The notes: generated by a model from the sequence alone, not told the origin. Shown: positions 34,218 through 42,440, counted from the stretch's first letter. The stretch is 44,000 bases of DNA from an uncultured Campylobacter sp. (GCA_900539505.1 UQCL01000013.1:1-44000); one strand, 5' to 3'. Made by a program: numbers and translations.

Positions 34218-34499
34218 TCATAAGATTAAAATTTTCGCCTTGCCGCTTCGCAAAACCTCCAGCAAAATATCATAAAATTTGCCCAGCCTTAGTTTTAAAA
34301 TTCCGCCACTTTTGATGACGACTAAGATCCGTCCGCCCCGCTCGCCAAGCGCGTCGTAGAGCGCATCTAAATTTGCGACATATTCGGGCTTAAAATCCAG
34401 CGCCGCGGCAAACAACGCGAAAATTTGATCTTTGCGCCTAATCTTTGCGCCGTCGATGATGATCTTTGGGGCGCTGCGCGTTTTAAAATTTAAACTCAT
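34218..34499 (-). CDS. Barstar-family ribonuclease inhibitor
   Basis: 93 residues. KIIIDGAKI as first strand, then EYVANLDALYDAL, which matches the barstar helix that plugs the barnase active site. Asp45 and Asp49 take the places of barstar Asp35 and Asp39. VVIKSG and ILIL are the remaining strands. It would protect the cytoplasm from the ribonuclease encoded just upstream. Its ATG overlaps the ribonuclease stop (ATGA), so inhibitor translation is coupled to toxin translation. It is the last gene of a dedA-barnase-barstar unit. Confidence 0.88.
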   Translation of the reverse strand: MSLNFKTRSAPKIIIDGAKIRRKDQIFALFAAALDFKPEYVANLDALYDALGERGGRILVVIKSGGILKLRLGKFYDILLEVLRSGKAKILIL

Positions 34500-35239
34500 T
34501 GCACGCGCTCGAAGCTTTCGTAATGATCGGCGGTGTAAAAGATCAGCCCGTCATTTGAAAATATTAGCCGCTTCGCGCCGCGTGGGCCGCCGCGATACTC
34601 GATGTCGCACTCGCGCCAGATCCGCCCCTTTTTATCAGGCAACCTGCGCTCGAAATTGCCGAAACGATCGCCGCCTATACTCTTGCCGCGCGCGTATCGC
34701 CACAGATCGCCGCCCTGCCAGCCAAGCTCGCCCGCCTGCTTTTTCGTGATAAAATTTTGCGGCAAAGAGCCCGTACGGCGGATATGGGCGCTCACGCACT
34801 CCCTGCTTATGCAGGGCTCGTCCGCGAGCTGATTTTTAGAATTTGCGTCTGGATTTTGCGAGTGCGAAGCTTCATAATCTGCGCTGCGCCACCTGTGGAC
34901 ATCCGCATCATCTTTAGAATTTGTCACGGCGAGCTCGTTTTCTCGCGGATGAGATTTTAAATCTCCTAGGTCTGCCCCGCGCCCTGCCCCGCCGTCTGCG
35001 CTTCCTGCGCCGCTCTCATCTTTTGCGCCGGCGCCACTTGCAGGATTTTGTGAGCTTGAAATTTTACGATCGGTGCTGCGTTTTGTATTTTGCTCGCCGC
35101 TTTTACGAGAAGCAGCATCCAGGGTTTTGGAGGTAAAAACCCCTTCATCTTTAGCCGCAGAGCCGCGCGAATTGGAGATGAAATTTAGCGCCAAAAGAAG
35201 TGCTGCGAAAATTACGAGCGGGATCAGCTTTTTTGCCAC
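34496..35239 (-). CDS. Exported barnase-type ribonuclease
   Basis: 247 residues from GTG 35239. N-terminal signal or anchor helix LIPLVIFAALLLALNFI, a long polar linker (about 30-145, Ser/Gly/Asp/Asn-rich), then a C-terminal barnase domain: LPQNFITKKQAGELGW, GKSIGGDRFGN, LPDKKGRIWRECDIEYRGG, ADHYESF. Catalytic residues fit barnase by spacing: E210, R220, R224 and H239 correspond to E73, R83, R87 and H102, and K166 to K27. It should cleave RNA at guanine. The open frame begins at 35323, but AGAGG lies 6 bases before the GTG, 2 bases past the dedA stop. Followed by barstar. Such pairs act in competition or as defence; its target here is unknown. Confidence 0.9.
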   Translation of the reverse strand: MAKKLIPLVIFAALLLALNFISNSRGSAAKDEGVFTSKTLDAASRKSGEQNTKRSTDRKISSSQNPASGAGAKDESGAGSADGGAGRGADLGDLKSHPRENELAVTNSKDDADVHRWRSADYEASHSQNPDANSKNQLADEPCISRECVSAHIRRTGSLPQNFITKKQAGELGWQGGDLWRYARGKSIGGDRFGNFERRLPDKKGRIWRECDIEYRGGPRGAKRLIFSNDGLIFYTADHYESFERVQ

Positions 35240-35241
35240 CG

Positions 35242-35805
35242 CTAGCCTCTTTTGCGCGTGGCAAAGCGAAAATATAGCACGATCGCCGCTACTATCGCGC
35301 CTAGAGCCAGCGGAGCGATCCACGGCGCATCCTTGACATGCGCATAGAGCTCACGCACGAAATCACCCGCGTAGTAGCTCAGTAACCCCACCACAAGCGC
35401 CCAAATGAGCGAGCTTACGGCATTGATGACACTAAATTTTAAAAACGAATATTTTGTGATGCCGATCGCGATCGGTACGAGGGTTTTGAGGCCGTAGATG
35501 AATTTTTTGATTAAAATTATGCGGTCGCCGTATTTACGAAACAAAATCTGCGCCAGAGCGAGGTTTCGGCGCTGTTTGCGCAGATATGGCATGATCTCTT
35601 TTTTATTGTAGCGGCTTACTAAAAACAGCCCCGAATCGCCTATGAAGTTCGATATGCAGGCGATTACGATGCATAAGACGATATTGAGCTCGCCGGCCGA
35701 GCTTAGCACGCCCGCTGCCGCAAGCGCCAAAAATCCTCCGCCCAGCGAATACAAAAACAGTATCATATACCCCCACGTATGGAGGTTTGCAAACATCGAT
35801 TCCAT
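35242..35805 (-). CDS. DedA family membrane protein
   Basis: 187 residues. SNARE-associated/DedA (VTT) fold: WGYMILFLYSLGGGFLALAAAG, the amphipathic re-entrant IACISNFIGDSGLFLVSRY with the family G-D, then FGR-type region LFRKYGDRIILIKKFIYGLKTLVPIAIG (conserved Arg/Lys) and two helices at the C-terminus. DedA proteins are lipid scramblases or transporters for undecaprenyl phosphate or phosphatidylethanolamine. AAAGGA is 5 bases before the ATG. It is the first gene of the unit holding barnase and barstar. The grouping may only reflect position; a role in toxin export is not shown. Confidence 0.92.
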   Translation of the reverse strand: MESMFANLHTWGYMILFLYSLGGGFLALAAAGVLSSAGELNIVLCIVIACISNFIGDSGLFLVSRYNKKEIMPYLRKQRRNLALAQILFRKYGDRIILIKKFIYGLKTLVPIAIGITKYSFLKFSVINAVSSLIWALVVGLLSYYAGDFVRELYAHVKDAPWIAPLALGAIVAAIVLYFRFATRKRG

Positions 35806-36286
35806 CGAATCCTTTCATTAGATCGTATAAAATTCTATAAATTTTAACTAAAGCAACTTTAAAATTCGGCGCGAAAACTTCACTATAACGTCCCACGACG
35901 CCACTTGATTTTGCTGTGACATTAAATTTAAAATTCCGCGCAGCTGTCGCAAAATACAAAATTTCGCCGCAAAATATCAAGCGAAATTCTAAAATAAAAT
36001 TTCTAGACATCAAGCAAAATCTCCGCAAAATTTAGCGATAAAATTTTGCCAATTCTAAATTTAATGACAAAATTTCGACTTCTTTAGAATTAAAAGTAAC
36101 TTGCGAATTACGCAGGATCTACGCGATATCTTCAAATGCCTCCCATCCCGCGAATTGCAATAAAATTACGCACCCAAGTCTATTATTCTGCAGAAATTAC
36201 GCGAGCAAAATTCCAAGCTGCTAATAAAACGCCCATAAAGCAAAATTTTTCGCTAAGCTATGCGCCTTAGCATCTTTAGCTAAATT
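35806..36286. other. 481-bp spacer dense in AAATTT/AAAATTC words
   Basis: I see no gene. A 141-codon minus frame (36028-35603) runs into dedA out of frame, without a ribosome site. The sequence is a series of GCAAAATTT, GCGAAATTC and AAAATTCCGC variants separated by 10-30 bases, the same words that build the protein inserts. It carries the hairpin after the SYLF gene at its right end and presumably the dedA promoter at its left end (TTTATACGAT region). Confidence 0.5.
36252..36271 (-). terminator. Hairpin after SYLF gene
   Basis: GCTAAG (36252-36257) pairs with CTTAGC (36266-36271) around GCTATGCGC-type loop bases, 16 bases past the stop. The minus strand continues GAAAAATTTTG. A modest terminator candidate. 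Confidence 0.4.
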
Positions 36287-36868
36287 TTACTCATCTGCGC
36301 CGATTACTCGCATCAAAAGTGCATAGCCCTCAGTATTTGGATCAAAAGCGCGGTCATTTTTGGTCTCCAGCACCGAGCCGCCTAGGCTCACGCCAGCGAA
36401 TAATCCGCCCTTGTTCGTAAAGACGTACATATCCTGATTTAGCACGTCTAAAGAGCCAGAATCGGCGCTGTAGTTACCCGCAACCGCCGTAGCGTCGCCC
36501 GAAAGCGTGATTTGGGAATTTCGCATTTTTTGGATTACATCGTCATGCATTACGAAAATGACTAGATAATTATCCTCATAGCCGATCTGAAGTCCTACGC
36601 TGGCGCTACTGATCTCCGCGCCGCTAACGCTGTGCGCGCCGTCGTTATTGTAGATGATGATCCCCTCGCCGTACATTCCGCCTATGATGAAGCCCAGCTT
36701 TTTGACGCTCGGAAATATCACTATCGCGCGGGCTTGTTGTGCTAGATATTTGTACTGCGAGTTTGTGCGCATTACCGACGAATAGGCGCTTGCGCTGTTG
36801 ATGATGAGCTCATCATCGGCAAATGCCGCGTTAAAAAGCAAAAATAAAGCGATTATAAATTTTTTCAT
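36287..36868 (-). CDS. SYLF/Ysc84-domain lipid-binding protein, exported
   Basis: 193 residues. Signal peptide MKKFIIALFLLFNAAFA, cleavage about residue 17. The rest matches the SYLF domain: ARAIVIFPSVKKLGFIIGGMYGEGIII, SSASVGLQIGYEDNYLVIFVM and FTNKGGLFAGVSLGGSVLE. Members bind phosphoinositide-type or anionic lipids in eukaryotes; bacterial exported forms have no fixed function. GGAG is 6 bases before the ATG. It lies 10 bases past the rny stop, so it is probably co-transcribed. Confidence 0.92.
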   Translation of the reverse strand: MKKFIIALFLLFNAAFADDELIINSASAYSSVMRTNSQYKYLAQQARAIVIFPSVKKLGFIIGGMYGEGIIIYNNDGAHSVSGAEISSASVGLQIGYEDNYLVIFVMHDDVIQKMRNSQITLSGDATAVAGNYSADSGSLDVLNQDMYVFTNKGGLFAGVSLGGSVLETKNDRAFDPNTEGYALLMRVIGADE

Positions 36869-36878
36869 TTCATACTCC

Positions 36879-38432
36879 TTATTTGGCTATCTCGACCGCG
36901 CGAAGCTCGCGTATGACGTTAACCTTGATCTCGCCCGGGAATTGAACCTTATCTTGGATCTCCGAAGCGATCTCTTTAGCGACCAAAACCGCCTCGTCAT
37001 CGTTCATAAGCTTGGCGTTTGCGATGACGCGGATCTCCCGACCTGCGTTGATCGCATAGGCCTGCTTGACGCCCGTTTTACTCATCGCGATCGCTTCGAT
37101 GTCGCTAACGCGTTTTAGATAGCTCTCTAGCACCTCTCGTCTGGCGCCCGGGCGCGCGGCACTTAGCGCGTCTGCGGCACAGACTGCGGCGCTTTCTACG
37201 CTTGTGGCCTCCTCGTGGCCGTGGTGGGCGTAGATCGCGTTTATAACTACCGGATGCTCTTTGTAGCGGCGGCAAACTTCGGCGCCAAGATCTACGTGCG
37301 AACCCTCGTACTCGTGAGTTAGCGCCTTACCGATATCGTGAAGTAGGCCCGCTCGCTTGGCCAGCTTTTGATCTCCGCCCGTTTCCGCGGCGATGATACC
37401 CGCAAGATGCGCGACCTCAAGGCTGTGCGCAAGGGCGTTCTGTCCGTAGCTGGCGCGAAATTTAAGCTTGCCGATGAGTTTTAAAATTTCGGGGTGAATT
37501 TTGCTAAGACCCAGATCCATTACAATATTTTCGCCCTCTTCGGCGATACTAGCTTCAAATTCATCGCTTACTTTTTTGTAGATGTCCTCGATGCGCGCAG
37601 GTTGGATTCTGCCGTCCTCGATAAGAGTTTCGATGACGCGAACCGCGATGGCGCGGCGGTAGAGATTATGTGAGCTTACGATGATCGCATTTGGGGTATC
37701 GTCGATGATGACGTCCACGCCCAGGGTCATCTCAAGCGCCTTTATATTGCGCCCCTCTTTGCCGATGATACGGCCCTTGAGCTCGTCGTTTTTGATATTT
37801 ACGACGTTGATAAGCCGCTCTGCGGCAAACTCACCCGCGAAGCGCGACGTAGCCTGCGCCAAAATATAGTTCGCTTTTTTTCGCGCCTCTTTTTTGGCTT
37901 CCTCTTCGTATTTTCGCACGATGTGAGCGATGTCAGTGCGACTTTGCTCCTCGACCTTCTTAAGCACCTGTGCGCGCGCTTCGTCCTGCGTAAAGCCCGC
38001 CACACGCTCTAAAACTTTAAGCGCTTCGGAGAGCTTCTCTTCATAGCTCTTCTTTAAATTCGAGCCCTCTTCGTAGAGGAATTTCGCCTCTTTTTTGGCG
38101 CTTTCGAGTTCTTTTTTGCTGTCTTTTAAAATTTCTTGCTCGGTTAGAAGCGCGCGCTCCTTTTTGCCGAGCTCGTCAAATTTAACGTTAAATTCCTTCT
38201 GCAGTTTGCTTGATTTGTCGTCGTATTTTTTCTTCGCTTCAAACTCCGCTTCCTGCACCGAAATTTTAGAATTTCGCAAGATGCCCTCGGCTTCAAATTC
38301 TATAGCTTTGGCTTTAGCTTTGGCTTGTTCTACAAAAAAATCGTAATTGGCGTTATTGATCTTTCTAGCTACTAAGTATCCTATGCCAGCGCCCACCGCA
38401 AGAGCGCACAAGGCGATTAAAATCTCTATCAT
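36879..38432 (-). CDS. rny: Ribonuclease Y
   Basis: Membrane-anchored endoribonuclease of mRNA turnover. 517 residues, normal. TM helix at 3-22, long coiled coil at about 30-205 (Lys/Glu/Ala-rich), KH domain with GKEGRN (224-229), HD domain with HDIGKAL (His365-Asp366) and the outer His in AHSLEVAH, then the C-terminal Y-specific part. AGAGGAAAGT precedes the ATG. Its first 68 bases overlap the end of the 5-formyl-THF cyclo-ligase gene in another frame. The order with that gene is shared with C. jejuni (from memory). Confidence 0.96.
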   Translation of the reverse strand: MIEILIALCALAVGAGIGYLVARKINNANYDFFVEQAKAKAKAIEFEAEGILRNSKISVQEAEFEAKKKYDDKSSKLQKEFNVKFDELGKKERALLTEQEILKDSKKELESAKKEAKFLYEEGSNLKKSYEEKLSEALKVLERVAGFTQDEARAQVLKKVEEQSRTDIAHIVRKYEEEAKKEARKKANYILAQATSRFAGEFAAERLINVVNIKNDELKGRIIGKEGRNIKALEMTLGVDVIIDDTPNAIIVSSHNLYRRAIAVRVIETLIEDGRIQPARIEDIYKKVSDEFEASIAEEGENIVMDLGLSKIHPEILKLIGKLKFRASYGQNALAHSLEVAHLAGIIAAETGGDQKLAKRAGLLHDIGKALTHEYEGSHVDLGAEVCRRYKEHPVVINAIYAHHGHEEATSVESAAVCAADALSAARPGARREVLESYLKRVSDIEAIAMSKTGVKQAYAINAGREIRVIANAKLMNDDEAVLVAKEIASEIQDKVQFPGEIKVNVIRELRAVEIAK

Positions 38433-38982
38433 ACTTTCCTCTTTTTAGGTAATTTTGGCTCGGAGTTATATAAAAATCGCCCTTTACGTCGTGATCAAAC
38501 GATAAAATTTCGCTGCAAAAGCAGTCTTTTATACTCACGAACGCGATTGCGGGCTTAAACTTAAGACCTGAAAAAAACATATCGTAAAATCCTTTCCCAT
38601 GTCCTATTCTAGCCATTGCGCCATCCACTCCGATAGCTGGAACCACGGCTAGATCGACCTTTTTAAAATATCCGTTTTGTGGAAGCGTCTGCCGCAGCCC
38701 AAAGCGTGAAATTTTAAAAGGCTGGCGCAATCTTACCATTTTTAAGCTAATATCCACCATAAACGGAACGTAAAATTCGCAGCTTTTTGATAGCTTTTTT
38801 CTTAAAATCAAAACGTTCGGCTCATAGCTCATCGGCAAAAATATTAAAATTTTACGTGCTTTTAAAAATTTTATCAGCCGCTCTAGCCGCCATAAAAGTG
38901 CGTAATGCTCGCATCTAGCCGCGCGCGCGGCGTGAGATTTTAGACGCGATTTGCAAATTTTTCTAAATTCATTCTTTTGCAT
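38365..38982 (-). CDS. 5-formyltetrahydrofolate cyclo-ligase
   Basis: Converts 5-formyl-THF to methenyl-THF with ATP. 205 residues. FLPMSYEPNVL (substrate side), LAVVPAIGVDGAMARIGHGKG then FYD is the family signature R-x-G-x-G-K-G-[YF]-Y-D, and an acidic patch FDHDVKGDFYITP near the end. The final 22 residues are encoded inside rny; they are basic (RFDxRLVR...GRWHRI type) and may be a lineage tail. AAAAGG lies 8 bases before the ATG. Divergent from the lipoprotein gene at 39063. Confidence 0.92.
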   Translation of the reverse strand: MQKNEFRKICKSRLKSHAARAARCEHYALLWRLERLIKFLKARKILIFLPMSYEPNVLILRKKLSKSCEFYVPFMVDISLKMVRLRQPFKISRFGLRQTLPQNGYFKKVDLAVVPAIGVDGAMARIGHGKGFYDMFFSGLKFKPAIAFVSIKDCFCSEILSFDHDVKGDFYITPSQNYLKRGKYDRDFNRLVRSCGGRWHRILSS

Positions 38983-39030
38983 AGCTTAAGCCTTTTATAA
39001 AATTTTAACGCTTATTTTAGCTAGTTTTTG

Positions 39031-39036
39031 TATAAT
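39031..39036 (+). promoter_or_regulatory. -10 box (TATAAT) for thioredoxin-fold lipoprotein and ftsY
   Basis: TAGTTTTTGTATAATCTTGC is a near-perfect Campylobacter sigma-70 element (T-run, TG, TATAAT). It ends 26 bases before the ATG. AAGG at 39053-39056 is the ribosome site. Confidence 0.75.
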
Positions 39037-39062
39037 CTTGCGATTAAATTTTAAGGTTTATT

Positions 39063-39644
39063 ATGAAATTTCGTTTTTTTCTAGCGCTTTTTACGGCTGT
39101 TTTATTTCTTGCGGGTTGCGGCGATGATGAGGATAAAAAATCAAGCGATACCCCGACCGAGGCCAACACCACGCAGCCACAGCCCGAAACTGAAGCCGTG
39201 ATCCAAGTCGATTATACCGCTCCTTTTACACTTCAGCTTAATAACGGCAAAATTTTAAATATGCAAAAGACAAAGCAAGGCTTTCGAATCGATAATAACT
39301 CCACCGTGACGCTATTTGCATTTTTTACGCCGTGGTGCGACGCCTGTGCCGTGCAAGTAAGCGCACTAAATGCCGCCAAACAAGCCTACTCAGGCAAGCT
39401 TGACATAATCGGCGTGATGATCGGTGATGCAAATTTAGACGATGCAAAAAATTATGCAAGCGCACACGAAGTAAATTACGCGATCGCTTACGGCGAAGGG
39501 ACGGATTTTTTTACAAAGGCGCTAGGCGGCATAAACGAAGTGCCGTATATGGCGATATACGATGAAAAAGGCGAGTTTAGCGCGCAGTATTTCGGGCTGA
39601 TGCCGGAAGAAATTTTAATGACCGAATTGGAGAAAATTTTCTGA
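39063..39644 (+). CDS. Thioredoxin-fold lipoprotein
   Basis: 193 residues. Signal peptide with lipobox FLAGC, lipidated Cys19, then a polar Thr/Pro/Glu linker and a TlpA/ResA-like thioredoxin domain with redox motif TPWCDACA (Cys92, Cys95) and the cis-Pro region NEVPYMAIYDEKG. Probably a periplasmic thiol reductase or oxidase. Two bacterial N-glycosylation sequons occur, E-A-N35-T-T in the exposed linker and D-N-N79-S-T, making it a likely PglB substrate. Its TGA overlaps the ftsY ATG (TGATG). The pairing with ftsY is as in C. jejuni (from memory). Confidence 0.93.
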   Translation: MKFRFFLALFTAVLFLAGCGDDEDKKSSDTPTEANTTQPQPETEAVIQVDYTAPFTLQLNNGKILNMQKTKQGFRIDNNSTVTLFAFFTPWCDACAVQVSALNAAKQAYSGKLDIIGVMIGDANLDDAKNYASAHEVNYAIAYGEGTDFFTKALGGINEVPYMAIYDEKGEFSAQYFGLMPEEILMTELEKIF

Positions 39645-40507
39645 TGTTCGAATTTTTTAAAAAAGGGCTTAGCAAGACCATAGACGCGATGCGAGGCGCG
39701 AAAAGCGAAGATAAAATTTCAAAAGAAATCCTAGAAGAGATGCTGCTTGAAGCCGACGTAGGCTACGAGCTTGTGGAGGAAATTTTAGAAAAACTGCCCG
39801 CAAAAAAGCTGATCGCCAAAGACGATCTCAAGGGCGTTTTAAAGAGCTATTTCGATTATGAGATCGCTAAAGCCACAGAAGAGAAGCCCTTCGTAGAGCT
39901 AATCATCGGCGTAAACGGCGCGGGCAAAACTACGACAACCGCGAAGCTTGCAAATTTATATAAAAATAGTGGCCAGAGCGTAATTTTAGGCGCATGCGAC
40001 ACCTTTCGCGCGGGCGCGGTCGAGCAATTAAAAAAATGGGCGCAGATCCTAAATCTACCGATCGTAGCGACCGCGCAGGGGCACGATCCCGCGGCCGTGG
40101 CGTTTGATACCGTAAGCTCGGCAAGTGCCAAGGGGATTGATCGCGTCCTGATCGACACCGCAGGACGTCTGCAAAACCAGAAAAATTTAGCCGCGGAGCT
40201 AAGCAAGATCGTGCGCATCTGCGACCGCGCAAAAAGCGGCGCGCCGCACCGTAAGATCATCGTGCTCGACGCCACTCAGGGCAATCACAGCGTCGCGCAA
40301 GCTAGGGCATTCAATGAGATCGTAAGGCTCGACGGCATCATCATCACGAAGCTCGACGGCACGCCCAAAGGCGGCGCACTTTTCGCCATAGCGCGCGAAC
40401 TGCGGCTGCCGATACTTTTCGTCGGCGTGGGCGAGCGGATGGAGGATTTGGCGGAATTTAACTCGGATGAGTTCGTAGAGACGCTTGTGGAGGGAATTTA
40501 CGCTTAA
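39644..40507 (+). CDS. ftsY: Signal recognition particle receptor FtsY
   Basis: SRP GTPase that docks ribosome-nascent chain complexes at the inner membrane. 287 residues, NG domain only, lacking the long acidic A domain of E. coli; this is usual for the group. N domain at 1-80, G1 GVNGAGKTTT (89-98), DTFRAGAVEQL, G3 DTAGRLQNQKNL, G4 TKLDGTPKGG and closing GVGERMEDLAEF. It starts inside the stop of the upstream lipoprotein gene, so the two are coupled. A hairpin follows at 40580. Confidence 0.97.
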   Translation: MFEFFKKGLSKTIDAMRGAKSEDKISKEILEEMLLEADVGYELVEEILEKLPAKKLIAKDDLKGVLKSYFDYEIAKATEEKPFVELIIGVNGAGKTTTTAKLANLYKNSGQSVILGACDTFRAGAVEQLKKWAQILNLPIVATAQGHDPAAVAFDTVSSASAKGIDRVLIDTAGRLQNQKNLAAELSKIVRICDRAKSGAPHRKIIVLDATQGNHSVAQARAFNEIVRLDGIIITKLDGTPKGGALFAIARELRLPILFVGVGERMEDLAEFNSDEFVETLVEGIYA

Positions 40508-40579
40508 ACTCTGCGTGTCTGCGTAAATTTATATTCATATTCTCGCCGAACAAGTTTAAATTTTACGCGCTGAAATGCT

Positions 40580-40594
40580 CGGCAAATTTTGCCG
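40580..40594 (+). terminator. Terminator after ftsY
   Basis: CGGCAA (40580-40585) and TTGCCG (40589-40594) form a 6-bp stem with a 3-base loop, then CTTTATTATCTT. It lies between the convergent genes ftsY and the DUF1963-like gene. Confidence 0.5.
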
Positions 40595-40664
40595 CTTTAT
40601 TATCTTAGAATAAATTTTACTTATAATTTTACAATTTTCGTTTAGAATTTTATAAAATTTTCAC

Positions 40665-42440
40665 TCACGTGCACTGCATAAAAAACCCGCTCACCCGCGT
40701 CCGCTCGCACCAAAACACATATAAAATCCCGCCGCTGCCGAAATATACCTCGCCGCCTTGCTCGCAGCTCGGAAGCTCGCTATCAAACTGCATCAAAAAC
40801 TCCATTTTCTCGCCGCATATCGGACACGTCGGCACCAAGGCACCCTGTATCCACGAAGGCTCGCCGCCGATGCGCGCGAGATTTTGCCTGCTGTTTGACA
40901 TCCCCCAGTCCTGAGCCGCCCAGCGCGCCGGCGTGGGCGCAAGTATTACTTCGCACTCCTTTATCGGCTCGTCCTGCACGTATTCGACCTGCGTCCTTTC
41001 GCCGATACGTCGCGGCATACCCTGCGCGTCATGCTCGTAAAAGACTACCTCGCCTTCGTTTATCTCTCTAACGTGAGCGGCGAGGATTAGGCGGGGTAGC
41101 GAGCGTACGGGCAAGTCGCGGGGCAGCGGATCAAGCGTGATGAGATGAAATAGCGGATTTTGCGCATCGCCGTCCGCCTCATCCAAAACTCCGCCTAGCT
41201 TACAACTTGCCTCACTGTCCTCAAACCGCCAGGTCGGATGGTGCTTCGCCAGATGCGCCGCATAGGGTGCGCCGAAGTAGCCGCGCGGAAAGATTATGTG
41301 ATACACGCGCTGGCTGCAGTATCTTTTGAGCCTGAATTTCTCGTCGCCAAAGCAAATTTCATCGTTCGACGCTTTTTGTGATTTATCGGCGGCTGGCTTA
41401 TTTGAGTTAAATTTAGAGCCGTGTTCAGCCGCGCACGCTTTAAAATTTTGGCTCGCTAGTGATTTTAACTCGCCAGCGTTAAATTTAACGGCGCTTGCCG
41501 CATCGCACGCTTCATCTAAATTTTTGCACGATATGTCGCACTCGTCCGCTTGCCGCGACGCTAAAGTACCGCCGCCCAGCTCGTTTGACATCTGCGATAG
41601 ATCGCGCTCGCTCGTTTGGGATTGCCTTGCACCGCCGCATTCGTCCGCATCCATTTTTAAAATTTCATCCGCCGCTTTAACCGCGCCGTCTGCGTAAAAT
41701 TTTGCCCGCTCAAAAGTAAATCCCACGGCCTCTAGCCAGTAGCCTATATATTCGAGCAAATCGCACGGGCGATCGAAAAAATCCTCCGCAAGCGCGAACT
41801 TGCAGGCAAATTTTACGTTTCGCGGATCGCGGGTTTGCAGCAGGCAGCTAAAAATTTTTCGCTTATCGTCTTCGCTCGTCTGCGGATCCGCAAGCCTCTC
41901 GCGCCAGATTTGCGAGCTCTCGTAACTAAGCCCGCGCCATGGATACTCCGCGTAATACGCGCTCTCGTTCGGCTGCAATTTAAAAAGCTCGCCCAGATAC
42001 TGGTGCAAAAACGGCGCGAACTCGAGACTTGCCATGGCGATGACCTCTTCGGCGTTTTTCCAGCGTGCGCTTTTTTCATCTCTGTCGCGTTGCCGCGCGC
42101 TTTTGCTCCTGCATTCGTCCGAGCGCGCCGAGCGTGCATTCTCTCCCGTCTGTGCCGCGCTTTCGTCCTGCTTCGTTTCGCGCTCTTCTGCCGCCTCTTC
42201 TCGCAAAATTTCAACCGCCGTAGTGATCAAAGCTTTAAAATCCTCCTCGCCCACGTAGCCCATAGCGTCCTTTAGCAGCGTGCCGCCCTCTTGCCGCCCG
42301 CGCAGCAGGTTGTCCGCTAGCGTAAAATACGCCGCCGCATCCCCTTGCAGCCGCCAAAACCTCTCGTATAAATCAGGCACTCTAAAGCCGTCGCGCTCAA
42401 AATCTCGCGCCAGATTTAGCGCCTCGTCTCGTTTATCCAT
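40665..42440 (-). CDS. Hypothetical protein, DUF1963/YwqG-like C-terminus
   Basis: 591 residues, cytoplasmic. The C-terminal third has ARIGGEPSWIQGALVPTCPICGEKMEFLMQFDSEL and a final GGILYVFWCE segment, reminiscent of DUF1963 (YwqG) proteins. The Cys-x2-Cys with a later Cys may bind zinc. The N-terminal half has WRLQGDAAAYFTLADNLL and Trp/Tyr-rich helical pieces I do not recognise. Two polar low-complexity inserts are seen, at about 87-130 (Arg/Ser/Glu) and about 265-365 (Ser/Ala/Asp with KFN units). AAGGAAATAAG precedes the ATG. Convergent with ftsY. Function unknown. Confidence 0.75.
   Translation of the reverse strand: MDKRDEALNLARDFERDGFRVPDLYERFWRLQGDAAAYFTLADNLLRGRQEGGTLLKDAMGYVGEEDFKALITTAVEILREEAAEERETKQDESAAQTGENARSARSDECRSKSARQRDRDEKSARWKNAEEVIAMASLEFAPFLHQYLGELFKLQPNESAYYAEYPWRGLSYESSQIWRERLADPQTSEDDKRKIFSCLLQTRDPRNVKFACKFALAEDFFDRPCDLLEYIGYWLEAVGFTFERAKFYADGAVKAADEILKMDADECGGARQSQTSERDLSQMSNELGGGTLASRQADECDISCKNLDEACDAASAVKFNAGELKSLASQNFKACAAEHGSKFNSNKPAADKSQKASNDEICFGDEKFRLKRYCSQRVYHIIFPRGYFGAPYAAHLAKHHPTWRFEDSEASCKLGGVLDEADGDAQNPLFHLITLDPLPRDLPVRSLPRLILAAHVREINEGEVVFYEHDAQGMPRRIGERTQVEYVQDEPIKECEVILAPTPARWAAQDWGMSNSRQNLARIGGEPSWIQGALVPTCPICGEKMEFLMQFDSELPSCEQGGEVYFGSGGILYVFWCERTRVSGFFMQCT

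Noticed and set aside
35240..35323. Longer N-terminus for the barnase protein
   Set aside because: The extra 28 residues lie inside dedA and would precede the signal helix with charged residues; the GTG at 35239 fits the operon.
35603..36028. 141-codon minus frame upstream of and into dedA
   Set aside because: Out of frame with dedA, which has a clear ribosome site and family match; the upstream part is word-rich spacer.
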